A program made the position numbers and the translations under genes. A model generated the notes under the pieces. That model was given only the letters and a program-made list of their open reading frames with translations. It did not search any database and had not been told where the DNA came from. This document shows positions 27,496-37,700 of a DNA stretch of 64,000 nucleotides, piece after piece. The stretch comes from DATJPR01 sp963811705 (GTDB taxonomy: Bacteria; Bacteroidota; Ignavibacteria; UBA10030; UBA6906): positions 310,001 through 374,000 of the forward strand of contig CAWESL010000007.1 in assembly GCA_963811705.1 (NCBI GenBank), given 5' to 3'. The stretch's first letter is position 1; each line of letters begins with the position of its first letter.

Positions 27496-30114
27496 TCATT
27501 GCACACTGATCTGCAAGTTCTGCAAATCCTTGGGAGCAGAACTCGATCCGTAGAGTATCTCATACGCCCCCGGAGTCTGCGTCATCATTCCGCTGGGCCT
27601 GTCGAAGAACTCGAATGCACTGGGTGGAAGCGTGATCGTTGCCTGACGAGTCTTGCCGGCGGCAATTGCAACCCGCTGAAAGCCCCGCAAAGTCTTCAGT
27701 GGACCGTTGGTATCGTCCACCTTGCGCACATACACCTGAACGATCTCGGTCCCATCGCGCTTGCCGGTATTGGCCACCGGGATCGTCAGCGCAACGCTCT
27801 CCCCGCGTTTGATCTCCGGCGCGCTCACCCGGGCAGTCCCGATCGAGAACGTCGTGTAACTCAGCCCAAACCCAAATGGGAACAGGGGATCGGTCATAAA
27901 GCGGTAGGTCCGACCGATCATCGTGTAGTTTTCGAAATCCGGAAGCTGCTGAATGTTCTTGTAGAACGTGATCGGCAGCTTCCCGGACGGATTGTAATCG
28001 CCGAACAGAACCTCCGCGACCGCCTGACCGCCGGATTCTCCGGGATACCAGGCCTGAAGGATTGCGTCGCAGCTTTCGGTCTCCGGCACCAACCCGATCG
28101 CCGAACCGGAGCAATTCACAAACACAACCTTCTTCCCGGCTTGCTTCAATGCTTTCAGGCAATTCCGCTGGACCGCAGGCAGCTCGATATCCGTCCGGTC
28201 CCCGCCCTTGAACCCCGGGTAGGAGACCGGCATTTCTTCGCCTTCGAGTAGTGTCGAAATGCCGCCCACAAATACGACATCTTCAATCCCTCGAAGCTTC
28301 TTCAGAAGGTCAGTGTAGTCGACTTCCACTTCTTTGCCGAAATTGAATTCGATGTTTGCCTGCCAGTCGTTCAACTGCGCATAGCGGATCTCGATTCTGT
28401 ACTTCTTCCCCGCTTCGACCTTGAATGGGACCCTCGAAGGCAACGTCCTCCAATTTTCGTACCGAGCAAGAGATTTACCGTCGACCAGCAATTCAAAGTG
28501 GCCGGTGGCTCCGGACTTGAACACGATCTCTTCGCTCGCCGGGGCGTTGAACTCCGTCTCATACTTTGCTGAGAAGTTCTCAAGCCGAACTCCCGAGGCA
28601 AATTCGTGCTGGCCGGCAGCGGTGAGTTTGATCGGGTTTACGATTTGTTGCGTGGCAACAACATCACCATTGAATTCTCTGTTGTTCCAATACGTCGCCT
28701 TGAAACCTGTCTTGCCTTCAATGGCGCAGTTCGGGAAATAGCTTTCTGTCACTTTATCCTCGACCAAATCGCAGCCTTTGTCGTAGAGAACCTTCTTGCT
28801 CGAGAGCTTTGATGTAATGCCATCGAGGATCGTTATCGTCCTGACGGGCGTTCCATTGTAGTTCCCCCACAACACAGGCTTGTCAGCCGCATTTGGACCG
28901 ATAACAGCGATCTTCTTGATGGATTTCTTCAGCGGAAGGATATTGCCCTTGTTCTGAAGCAGCGTCATGGTTTCACGGGCCATATCCAGGGCAAGCTTTC
29001 TGTGCGCCGGATTGTTCACCACCGACATGGGGATCCTCGCCCAAGGTACCGATCCCGCATCGTCCATCTCACCCAGGTCGAATCGGCCCACCAGAACCCT
29101 CTGCAGATGCCGATTGATTTCGTCCTCACTCACCAGGCCTTTTGCCGTGGCGTCGGGCAAGGTCTTGTAGGCATAGCCATCCCAGACGCACTCGATATCG
29201 GTTCCGGCAATGACACCTTTTGCTGCGGCATGGGGAGCATCCGATGACACCTTATGACTCGTGTAGAAATCGGTAATTGCCCCGCAATCCGAAACCACCA
29301 GGTACTTGAATCCCCAATCGTTGCGAAGGATCTCCTGCAACAGCCGCGAGTTGCCGCAGCACGGTTCATCGTCCAAACGCTGATAGGCACACATGACCTC
29401 ACGGACGTCCGCATCCTGCACCAGCGATTTGAACGCTGGGAGGTATGTTTCCCACAGGTCGCGCGGATCGACATTGTTGAGGTTGATCGTATGCCGGCTC
29501 CATTCAGGACCCGAGTGAACCGCGAAATGTTTTGCGCATGCCAGGAGTTTCCTGTACTTTGTGCCGGGCGGCCCCTGCAAACCCTTGACGACGGACACAC
29601 CCATGCGTGAAGTCAGATAGGGATCTTCGCCGTAGGTCTCCTGCCCACGGCCCCAGCGCGGGTCGCGGAAGATGTTGACATTGGGAGTCCAGACCGACAG
29701 ACTCAGGAATCGCCGGTTTTCCAGCCCCTTGTTACGCGCGTCGTTCACCTTGGCGCGCGTTTCGTCCGACACGGCGTCGAAGATATGATAGAGAACGGAG
29801 TCGTCGAATGACGCCGCCATGCCGATCGGCTCGGGAAACACCGTGACATTATTGTTGTTTGCGAGACCATGAAGTGCCTCGCTCCACCAGTTGAATTTCT
29901 TGATTCCCAGGCGCGGAATGGGGTCAGACACGTCGCACATGAGGGCCACTTTTTCTTTGAGGGTCAGTCGGGAGATCAAATCCTTCGCCCGTTCTTCGGA
30001 ACTGAGATTGGGGTTTTGATACGGCAGGTTCTGACCCCATGCGCTCATGGCACAGAGGAGGATTGTAGCAACGCACAACCCTCTCCGAGTGGAATGTCTT
30101 GAGAAATTGTCCAT
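27496..30114 (-). CDS. GH3 beta-glycosidase (xylosidase type) with PA14 domain
   Basis: The product has 872 residues with a signal peptide (LCVATILLCAMSAWGQ). The (alpha/beta)8 domain holds NWWSEALHGLAN, DPRWGRGQETYGEDPYLTSR, CAKHFAVHSGPE and VVSDCGAITDF with the nucleophile Asp. The second domain starts at IAVIGPNAADKPVLWGNYNG, is interrupted by a PA14 module (about 480-610, VFKSGATGHFELLVDGKSL), and resumes at DVVFVGGISTLLEGEEMP. A fibronectin-III-like domain closes the protein (VQVYVRKVDDTN). This long form is usually a beta-xylosidase or alpha-L-arabinofuranosidase. It is a close paralogue of the frameshifted GH3 at 46245-48837. Confidence 0.9.
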   Translation of the reverse strand: MDNFSRHSTRRGLCVATILLCAMSAWGQNLPYQNPNLSSEERAKDLISRLTLKEKVALMCDVSDPIPRLGIKKFNWWSEALHGLANNNNVTVFPEPIGMAASFDDSVLYHIFDAVSDETRAKVNDARNKGLENRRFLSLSVWTPNVNIFRDPRWGRGQETYGEDPYLTSRMGVSVVKGLQGPPGTKYRKLLACAKHFAVHSGPEWSRHTINLNNVDPRDLWETYLPAFKSLVQDADVREVMCAYQRLDDEPCCGNSRLLQEILRNDWGFKYLVVSDCGAITDFYTSHKVSSDAPHAAAKGVIAGTDIECVWDGYAYKTLPDATAKGLVSEDEINRHLQRVLVGRFDLGEMDDAGSVPWARIPMSVVNNPAHRKLALDMARETMTLLQNKGNILPLKKSIKKIAVIGPNAADKPVLWGNYNGTPVRTITILDGITSKLSSKKVLYDKGCDLVEDKVTESYFPNCAIEGKTGFKATYWNNREFNGDVVATQQIVNPIKLTAAGQHEFASGVRLENFSAKYETEFNAPASEEIVFKSGATGHFELLVDGKSLARYENWRTLPSRVPFKVEAGKKYRIEIRYAQLNDWQANIEFNFGKEVEVDYTDLLKKLRGIEDVVFVGGISTLLEGEEMPVSYPGFKGGDRTDIELPAVQRNCLKALKQAGKKVVFVNCSGSAIGLVPETESCDAILQAWYPGESGGQAVAEVLFGDYNPSGKLPITFYKNIQQLPDFENYTMIGRTYRFMTDPLFPFGFGLSYTTFSIGTARVSAPEIKRGESVALTIPVANTGKRDGTEIVQVYVRKVDDTNGPLKTLRGFQRVAIAAGKTRQATITLPPSAFEFFDRPSGMMTQTPGAYEILYGSSSAPKDLQNLQISVQ

Positions 30115-30181
30115 CTGTCTCTGTCGTGTGTAGTGGTCGATTGGTGTCTGAGTGTCATCACCACGCGAATCGCGGGCTCAA

Positions 30182-32602
30182 TTATGGTTGGACAGTAACG
30201 TTGTGTCCATTATAGACGACGACTTTGTCGAACTTTGCGTCGGGACCCATCCCTGCCCCCTTCCCCTGGGAAACCCATACGATCCCGAATTTCCTCTCCG
30301 TGAGCATTCCCGGGAATGAACCCTTTCGCTCGCCGATCGTCAGGGTCTTGTTTGCGTCATTCCAGGTGAAGGTGATGGTCGACCTGACCCCCTTTTCATA
30401 GTTGTAGTTGTCGTTTTCGTCCTCGTACAACGTGAACTGACCATCGGCTCCCGGATATATGCGAAGCTCGAGATTATCCCACGGCTTTTCGGTGGCAAAT
30501 TGCACCGTCGGTCCAATGGGAAGGATGGAACCTGCCTTGACGTGCAATGGTATCTCGTCGATCGGGGTCTTCGTCGCGCGTGTTTGTCCGCCCGCGAACT
30601 TATCGCCCGTCCAGAAATCAATCCAATCGGTCCCCGCGGGGAGGTACACCGGAACGGTTTTAACATTCCCAAAATTCGCCGTCCGGGCGGTGTCTTTTCC
30701 GCTAATGAGGGTATCGACATAGAGAGGTTGAGTCACCGGACAAACCAGCAGCGACTTGCCGAACAGGTATTCATTGTTAAGGTCCAGTGCCTTCCGATCG
30801 TTCGGAAAGTCCATCATAAGCGCACGCATCATGCTCGATTGATGTGCCGTAACATCCCATGACGTCGAATAAATGTACGGCAACAGCGAGTAGCGGAGAG
30901 TGATCGCTTTGTCGATCGCATCAAAGATCCTCTCCCCTTTCTTCCCGAATTGGTAAATCTCGCGGGGGGCATCGGTGCCATGGGAACGCATCATCGGGCA
31001 GAAACCGCCAAACTGCATCCAGCGCACATAGAGCTCGCGATAGTTGGGGTCCTCCAGTTTCTTGGGGAAATTCCAGAGAAAGAAACCGCCAATATCGGAA
31101 TTCCAGTATGGCAGCCCGGAGAGTGACCAGTTCAGGCCGGCGGAAATCTGATCGCGCAAGGCTTTCCATGACGCGACGACATCCCCCGACCAGATCATGG
31201 ACCCATCGCGCTGCTGTCCGGCAAACCCCGAGCGCGTGAGAATGAACACGCGTTTGGCGGAGGTCACCGAACGCTGATGATCATAGATGCCTCCGACATG
31301 CATCAGGGGAAAGGCGTTCCGCACTTTTCGGAATGACCCCAGGAAAGTCCTGTCGTCGAAATCGGACGGTTTGACGTCCATATGATCGGGCTCCGACGAA
31401 TCGAGCCACCATCCGTCCATGCCCAGCGAGAAGATGCCTTTGTTCAGGAAGTTCCAGAAAATGTCACGGGCTCCCGGGTTGTACACATCGTACACTCGTA
31501 CGCCTGAAGGGAACTTGGGGTCGGGCGGCCATTCATCTTTTGAACTCAACGGCCACGTCTTGATGTCCAACAACATCCCCTTGTCCTTCATGATCTCGAA
31601 TTGTTTCGTTTTCGGACCGAACGACGCCCAGACCGAGATGATCATGTGGGCGTGCAGCGCATGGACCTCGTCGATCATCTTTTTCGGATCGGGAAACAGG
31701 GGGTTCAGAAATTCCATCGCGTTCCAATGGAAGTTGTCGCCCCAGTACTGCCAATCCTGAATAATCCCATCAAGAGGAACGCCCAATTCACGGTACTTCT
31801 TGACCACGTCGATGGTCTCATCCTGACTTTTGTAACGCTCCTTGCTTTGCCAATAACCAAATGTCCAGAGGGGAAACATCGGGACCTGCCCCGTGAGACC
31901 GCGCATCTGCGCAATGACGCCGTCAGCATTGCCGCCGTACATGAAATAGTAGTCGATACAGTCGCCGACGTCCGACGTAAACGATGTGCCTGTCGAATCG
32001 TCGACAAAGAGCGTCGGCGAGTAGTTATCCCAGAAGAGCCCGTAGCCCTTCACAGACTGGAAGAACGGAACATAATCATCGGTGTTCCCCTGAATCATAT
32101 GAAGGACCAGGTTCCGTTGTACCATTTTGCCTTGCTGTTGCTCACCCAAGCCGTAGATGGCCTCATCCCCTTCCAGCACGTAGGACTGGCGGACGCCATA
32201 GGTCTTGGTCCCTGCATCCATGTCCCTGGTAAACACAGCACCGGCTTCTTTCTCACGCAGAAGAGGACTGCCAGATGGAGTCGTGAAAGAGACCCTCCCG
32301 CTCTTGAGATCCAAAAGCACGCGGAGGCTCGCGGCTTCGAGGAGGAGACCATCGCCGACTTGCTTTACGGTGAATGCGACCGGCTGCGGGGATTGAATCA
32401 CGGAGAGGCTTTGTTTCGTGAAGGTCGTCCCTGCTGGCGATTTCAGGACCCTCACCAGTGAGGGGCCATAGAATTGAATTTCGGTGGTAATGGCGTTGAT
32501 GGTCGACCGTACGCCCCCGTCGGTTTTCTGATAGGGTTGAGCGTACCCTTCGACGACCATGGCGCATGCACACGCCGCGAGCACGAGAACAAATCTGTTC
32601 AT
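30182..32602 (-). CDS. GH31 alpha-glycosidase
   Basis: The product has about 806 residues from ATG 32602, preceded by GAAGGACT and opening a signal peptide (MNRFVLVLAACACAMVVEGY); an in-frame ATG at 32629 is an alternative. N-terminal galactose-mutarotase-like domain, then the GH31 barrel with LDGIIQDWQYWGDNFHWNAM, MDGWWLDSSEPDHMD (nucleophile Asp) and MIWSGDVVASWKAL (acid/base Asp), and C-terminal sandwiches (FTLYEDENDNYNYEKGVRST). No PA14 module interrupts the N-terminal domain, unlike the GH31 at 14869-17487. Alpha-xylosidase is likely in this context, but alpha-glucosidase or alpha-galactosidase are possible within GH31. Confidence 0.88.
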   Translation of the reverse strand: MNRFVLVLAACACAMVVEGYAQPYQKTDGGVRSTINAITTEIQFYGPSLVRVLKSPAGTTFTKQSLSVIQSPQPVAFTVKQVGDGLLLEAASLRVLLDLKSGRVSFTTPSGSPLLREKEAGAVFTRDMDAGTKTYGVRQSYVLEGDEAIYGLGEQQQGKMVQRNLVLHMIQGNTDDYVPFFQSVKGYGLFWDNYSPTLFVDDSTGTSFTSDVGDCIDYYFMYGGNADGVIAQMRGLTGQVPMFPLWTFGYWQSKERYKSQDETIDVVKKYRELGVPLDGIIQDWQYWGDNFHWNAMEFLNPLFPDPKKMIDEVHALHAHMIISVWASFGPKTKQFEIMKDKGMLLDIKTWPLSSKDEWPPDPKFPSGVRVYDVYNPGARDIFWNFLNKGIFSLGMDGWWLDSSEPDHMDVKPSDFDDRTFLGSFRKVRNAFPLMHVGGIYDHQRSVTSAKRVFILTRSGFAGQQRDGSMIWSGDVVASWKALRDQISAGLNWSLSGLPYWNSDIGGFFLWNFPKKLEDPNYRELYVRWMQFGGFCPMMRSHGTDAPREIYQFGKKGERIFDAIDKAITLRYSLLPYIYSTSWDVTAHQSSMMRALMMDFPNDRKALDLNNEYLFGKSLLVCPVTQPLYVDTLISGKDTARTANFGNVKTVPVYLPAGTDWIDFWTGDKFAGGQTRATKTPIDEIPLHVKAGSILPIGPTVQFATEKPWDNLELRIYPGADGQFTLYEDENDNYNYEKGVRSTITFTWNDANKTLTIGERKGSFPGMLTERKFGIVWVSQGKGAGMGPDAKFDKVVVYNGHNVTVQP

Positions 32603-32746
32603 AGTCCTTCTTTCATTGAAGTGTTTCATCGTACCACTCTTGGCCCGGCGCACTTCCCGGCGGAAATCCCGCGACCTGCAGGCAATGCGCGTGTACGTAC
32701 ACGCAGCAAACGATCCGATCCGGCCTCTTCTTGAAGCCGCGGCCGC

Positions 32747-34672
32747 TTACGGAAGCGGCATTACCGACGCGACAAACCCTCCCCGGCGCAGCATCTTCAC
32801 TTGCACAGAGCTCGTGTTGTCCACCACCGAGTATTCGACGACAAGATCCCTGTCATGGATGCCATCGGCGATCAGCGTGAGTTTGTATCGTCGGCCATTC
32901 GGCAAAAAGCTGAAACCCACGGTTTCGGTCTTCTCGATCTGCTCGCCATTGAGTCCACCGATATACCACGCGGGGCCTTTCTGGCGGGCGATGACCAGAT
33001 CCCGCCCCGGATCGCCATCAAGCAATTTCGTCTCATCCCAGGCGTTTGGCACCTCCTTCAAAAAGCTTATGGCGGGCTCGGGCAAGTCATCGTAACCGGA
33101 CGGTCGGTCTGCCATGTGCTGCAGTCCGGATTCGAACACCACACTGAGCGCCAGCTCGTGGCCGAACGACGTTGTATGAGGATACTGAGAATTGGTGAAC
33201 GTCACCGGAGTGTAGTCCATGGGACCCACGACGTTCCTCGTGAACGGGAGGGTCGTATTGTGTTGAGGTGCCGTCGTTGTGAACTCCGGGCCATTGTTGT
33301 ACCACTCGGCACCACGCACCCCCTCTTGAGTCATCAGGTGAGGATAGGTGCGGCTCCACCCACGAGGTACCAGGCAACCGTGGAAATACACCATCAGCTC
33401 GTACCGGGCTGCGTCATCCAGAATGTCAAGATAGTACCTGATCATCTCCTGCTTCTCGCACTCGAAAAAGTCGACCTTAACGCCGGCAACGCCCATCTTC
33501 TTCAATTTTGAGAACTCCTCCTCGCGGCTTTCATGCGTCCGCATGCGATCACGAGGCGTTGACGTAATCCATGGATTGACACCCGAGTTATACCACATCA
33601 GTGGTTTCACACCTTTTGACCGGATGTATCTGACGGCGTCGTCAAGCGTCCCCCCGTTTCCCATGGCATCCCATTCCCAGTCAAGAAGCGTGTAAGGCCA
33701 GTTCATACGGGCCGCCAGATCGGCGAACTCGCAGACGATCTTGTAGTCCTTGGTGCCATGGTTGGTCGACCAGTAGTTCCACGACACGAGCCCTGGTTTT
33801 ATCCAGTCGGTGTTCTGGACAACAGACGGTGGACTAACATCCTCCGTCAGTGTTGATTCGACGATATCTGAGAGATGACCCATGATGATGATCCGCCATG
33901 GCGATTGCCAGGGGAGCGTTATGGTTGGTGTCGATTCTCCAAAACCAACGCCGTCCTTTGGGTCAGGGAATGTAATTTTGTACTGGGATTTCTCAGCAAT
34001 GTTGCTGAGTTTGGATCCGCAATAGCTTCGATTGACGTCTGCTTCGTGAATCAGATACCAGCACAGAGTGTCAGCGGTACGAAAGAGCGCCGGGTAGGAC
34101 CAGTCGTGTTGCACGGAATCGCCGGTCATCACAGCATAGAGTCCTTCGTTGGCAGTGTTCCATTTCTCGAGCCACCGCGTTGCATCACGCGGAATTTCAT
34201 ACGACGTTCGCTCGTCCAGGACGACGAATGATCCATTCTTCCCCGGGAATTCATACCGGAATGCCACTCCATCATCATAAGCCCGAACTACCAGGTTCAA
34301 TCTTGCTTTCTGCGAGTTCTCGAATTTGATGATGACCTCATTGGCGGAATTTCTGCACTGCGCGCGTTTCCCGTGCAGGGCGGTATACTGCTCTAGTATT
34401 TTCTCGGGTTTGCTCCCCTCCAGATATCGCAAGTTCTTGGAAAAATCCTGATCGCTCCGTGTTAGCCCGAGAATGATCCGAGGGATCGCCTCGCACGGTC
34501 TGCCATTGCTGTTGTAGGCAACCTTCAGGTACCATTCGCCCGACTCGGCCGTGGGAGTATTATTATAGAGTGCAACAACGATTCTCTGGTTGGGTGAAAC
34601 GACTGTTGCTTTCTGCGAAAAAGCAACCGATGAACCCAGGAAGATAAGCCCCACAACTGTTGTCCACCTCAT
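32747..34672 (-). CDS. GH97 alpha-galactosidase-type (retaining) glycosidase
   Basis: The product has 641 residues; ATG 34672 follows TTGAGGCGGTGCT. A signal peptide (VVGLIFLGSSVAFSQ) leads to the GH97 N-terminal sandwich (RLNLVVRAYDDGVAFRYEFP), the barrel (PYTLLDWEWDAMGNGGTLDD, GVAGVKVDFFECEKQEMIRY, FHGCLVPRGWSRTYPHLMTQ) and a C-terminal sandwich (FLPNGRRYKLTLIADG). The Asp in VKVDFF is where retaining GH97 enzymes carry the nucleophile, whereas inverting SusB-like alpha-glucosidases use glutamates elsewhere. It is therefore more likely an alpha-galactosidase or related enzyme than a SusB. It probably removes alpha-galactose from side chains in the periplasm. Confidence 0.88.
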   Translation of the reverse strand: MRWTTVVGLIFLGSSVAFSQKATVVSPNQRIVVALYNNTPTAESGEWYLKVAYNSNGRPCEAIPRIILGLTRSDQDFSKNLRYLEGSKPEKILEQYTALHGKRAQCRNSANEVIIKFENSQKARLNLVVRAYDDGVAFRYEFPGKNGSFVVLDERTSYEIPRDATRWLEKWNTANEGLYAVMTGDSVQHDWSYPALFRTADTLCWYLIHEADVNRSYCGSKLSNIAEKSQYKITFPDPKDGVGFGESTPTITLPWQSPWRIIIMGHLSDIVESTLTEDVSPPSVVQNTDWIKPGLVSWNYWSTNHGTKDYKIVCEFADLAARMNWPYTLLDWEWDAMGNGGTLDDAVRYIRSKGVKPLMWYNSGVNPWITSTPRDRMRTHESREEEFSKLKKMGVAGVKVDFFECEKQEMIRYYLDILDDAARYELMVYFHGCLVPRGWSRTYPHLMTQEGVRGAEWYNNGPEFTTTAPQHNTTLPFTRNVVGPMDYTPVTFTNSQYPHTTSFGHELALSVVFESGLQHMADRPSGYDDLPEPAISFLKEVPNAWDETKLLDGDPGRDLVIARQKGPAWYIGGLNGEQIEKTETVGFSFLPNGRRYKLTLIADGIHDRDLVVEYSVVDNTSSVQVKMLRRGGFVASVMPLP

Positions 34673-34748
34673 AGCACCGCCTCAATGAAAAGATGAAGGG
34701 TACATCCTGGCCGTTTGATGATCCATTTCAGGCCGGGAGAATCGACGA

Positions 34749-37700
34749 CTAACGAACGCGTATTGCATCAATAGACACCGGTCCGGGTCCACAATTCACA
34801 ATAGCGATGACGTGTTTGCCCGGAGCCAGGCCAGTAACCTCGCTTACTACCTGCTCAGCCAGCGGGGCGTCCATTGTGGACAGATCCACAGTTGCGCGGG
34901 ACTGTCCGTCGATCTGAACCTGGATCTTCCCGGTCCCTCTTTTCTTGGGGGCGATCACCGAGACGGTGCTACCGGTGAACGAACAACTCCAGACCTCCCC
35001 GGGTGTATCGCTGCTCGTGAGATCGTTGTTGAAGTCCCCTGTTCCCAAATTGCAGTGACGGATCCATCCAGGAGCCGTTGTGCCAGGGTCATCGTCGTTG
35101 ATCCAGCCTTTGTCATGGGTGATGCGGAGAACACGACACCGGGACGCCAACTGCTGATCAGCAATACCCGGCAACGGAGGCACCGACCCGCTGAGCCTTA
35201 CTGTCAATCCTTGTTCGTCTTGAACAAATGTCAGCACAGTATTGGAGCCGAGCATTTCGACGCCGGAAACCTTGCCCAGGGTTGCCCCGCCGACAGCGAG
35301 CGCCTTCAGGGTGATTGCGCCGCCCTGCCAATCCAGGAGAGTGGCATAGACATTACCATTGTTGCGAGTGTAGCAGACGGAGGTGTCACCATGGACTTCA
35401 AAGGGACGAGACCCGTAGACTGCTTCGCCGTTGATTTTCAACCAGGCGCCGATATCTCGGCAGATGCGGATCACCTGAGGATCAAGATCGCCGCGACCGT
35501 GCTGGGTGACGTTGAGCAACATGGATCCATTGCGGCAGACGTTTTCCATCAGGGAGCGGATTGCGGCCCTGGCACTCATGTATTCCTGCCCGTTTCGATA
35601 GTGCCAATCCGCGATGCTAGTTTCGGTCTGGAATGGATAGGCCATGATCTCCGATTCTATGAAGGCCTCCGTGCTCTTGACCAGGGATCGGTCGACGTCG
35701 GGAAGCAATTCAGGGTTGTTCTGGAAGCTGTTGTATCGCCCGCCCACGCCTTTAAGATTGATCACCACGTCCATTGATCCATGGTTCCAGTGCAGAGACT
35801 TGTTGTAATAGTTCGCCACCAGCGGCGGAGCGAGAAAGCCAAGTCCCATGGACACGCCCAAATCCAATTGTGAATCGCCCGCATGCTCATCGAAATAGAT
35901 CACGTCGGGATGATATTTCGTGATGGCGTCATCCACCCGCCACATAAACTGGTTGGCAAAGGGTGAATGCAGAGGATCCTTGTCGTCGTGAACTGGTCCG
36001 TAGAGATCCACCGGATCCATGCCTTCCCACCATTTTCCTTTTCCGTCCAGAATCGTCTGAAGCGCATCGTAAGGCACGCCCTTCATCGGCCCCGTCCTGT
36101 CGCTCGTGTACCGTACCGGCATGAACTGACCCCAGGTTCGAGCCGGTGAGTCGTGAAAACCGATGCCGAACCGCAGTCCGTGATTGCGCGCCGACTTCTC
36201 CCAGGTACCCACAATGTCAACGTTGGGACCGACGCGAACCGAGTTCCACGGCTGATATTTCGAATCATAGCAGTCGAAGTTGTCGTGATGACAACCCATC
36301 GCCATAAAGAACCGCGCGCCCATTTCGACAAACAGGTCCATCAGTGAGTCGGGTCTCCAACGATCGATCACCCAATTGTGGCAGATGTCCTTGTAGCCGT
36401 ATTCCGACGGATGACCAAAATGTTTGAGGTGATATTCATATTGCCCGCTGCCCTGCATGTACATCCCACGCGCATACCAATCTCCTTGTTCGGGCATGGA
36501 TTGCGGATCCCAATGCGCCCACGCACCAAACTTCGCATCACGCCACCACTCCGGAACGGTGTACTTCCGGCTCAGCCCCCTCCAGTCGGCAGGATAGGGA
36601 CCGGCGGCCACCGGCAACGGCGGAAGATTCCAGATATCCGGAGGGAGTCCCAGGTTACCGTCGCCAACGATGATCTGATCGATACTCACAGCGATGTCAT
36701 TGGTAACGAGAATGATAGCCAGCTTGGCGTCGGCAGGAATCGCAATGTCAATTTCGGCGTGCAGGAAGGAACCTGTAAGGCTTCCCGATGAATGCACATT
36801 CACTTTTTGGACAGGTTGATTGTTAACGGAGACACCGATCACACCCACTCCTAACGAGGCATAGCGAACCACCAATTTGTGGGCAGCCGGCAGACCGGCT
36901 AACCTGATGCCTTCGCGCGGATTGGTCAACCTCACGAGATAACCCCCTGATGCCGCGCTATCAGCGACGACGGATGCCTCTCCGATTAGGGCGGCAGACT
37001 CTGCTTCGACTATGTGCTCTTTATTAGTGATAGCGATAGGATCATTCGCGCTGTTCTTCCTGCCAAACTGCCAAAAGTCAAGGTTGAAGAGGTGTCCCCC
37101 GGCTTTGCCTTTGAATACCATGTAGAGGTCGTGGATCCCCGTAGCGTGGGATACGTCCCCCGTGACAGTCTTCCACTCCTCCCAACCTCCGGTGCGGGAG
37201 ACGTGAACTGATCCAATCAGCGTGCCATCCACGCCACCGAGATGAAGTTCGATTATCCCTCCCGCCGTCCCGCCGGCGACGCTCGCGGAAAAGGTTGCAG
37301 CTCCGGCATCGCCGAAATCGACACCCTTCACCTTGATGTAGTCTCCGTTATCTATGTCGCACACATTCATGTCGCCTGCACTGCACGGTTCTGTATGAAC
37401 GCCCGATGACCAGCAGATCGTCTCCGCCTCAGTCCGTACATATGGATTCAACGTACCTACCTGAGGTACCCCTTCCTTGCTCCACCATGGATCCTTCTCG
37501 ATGGTGCCGTCATCGTTGTACGTCATCTTCTCCACACATATCGAACGCCTCTCGCGGTGAGTAGACGTCTGAGCAAGATTCAGGGTGTAGTTGAATCCGA
37601 AAACGTAAGAAGTTCCCTTGTACTCGATTATTCCGGGATGATTGCCGGAAGATCTTTCGTCCGGGTCCATTATGGTCCCTTTGCATTTCCATGGTCCCGT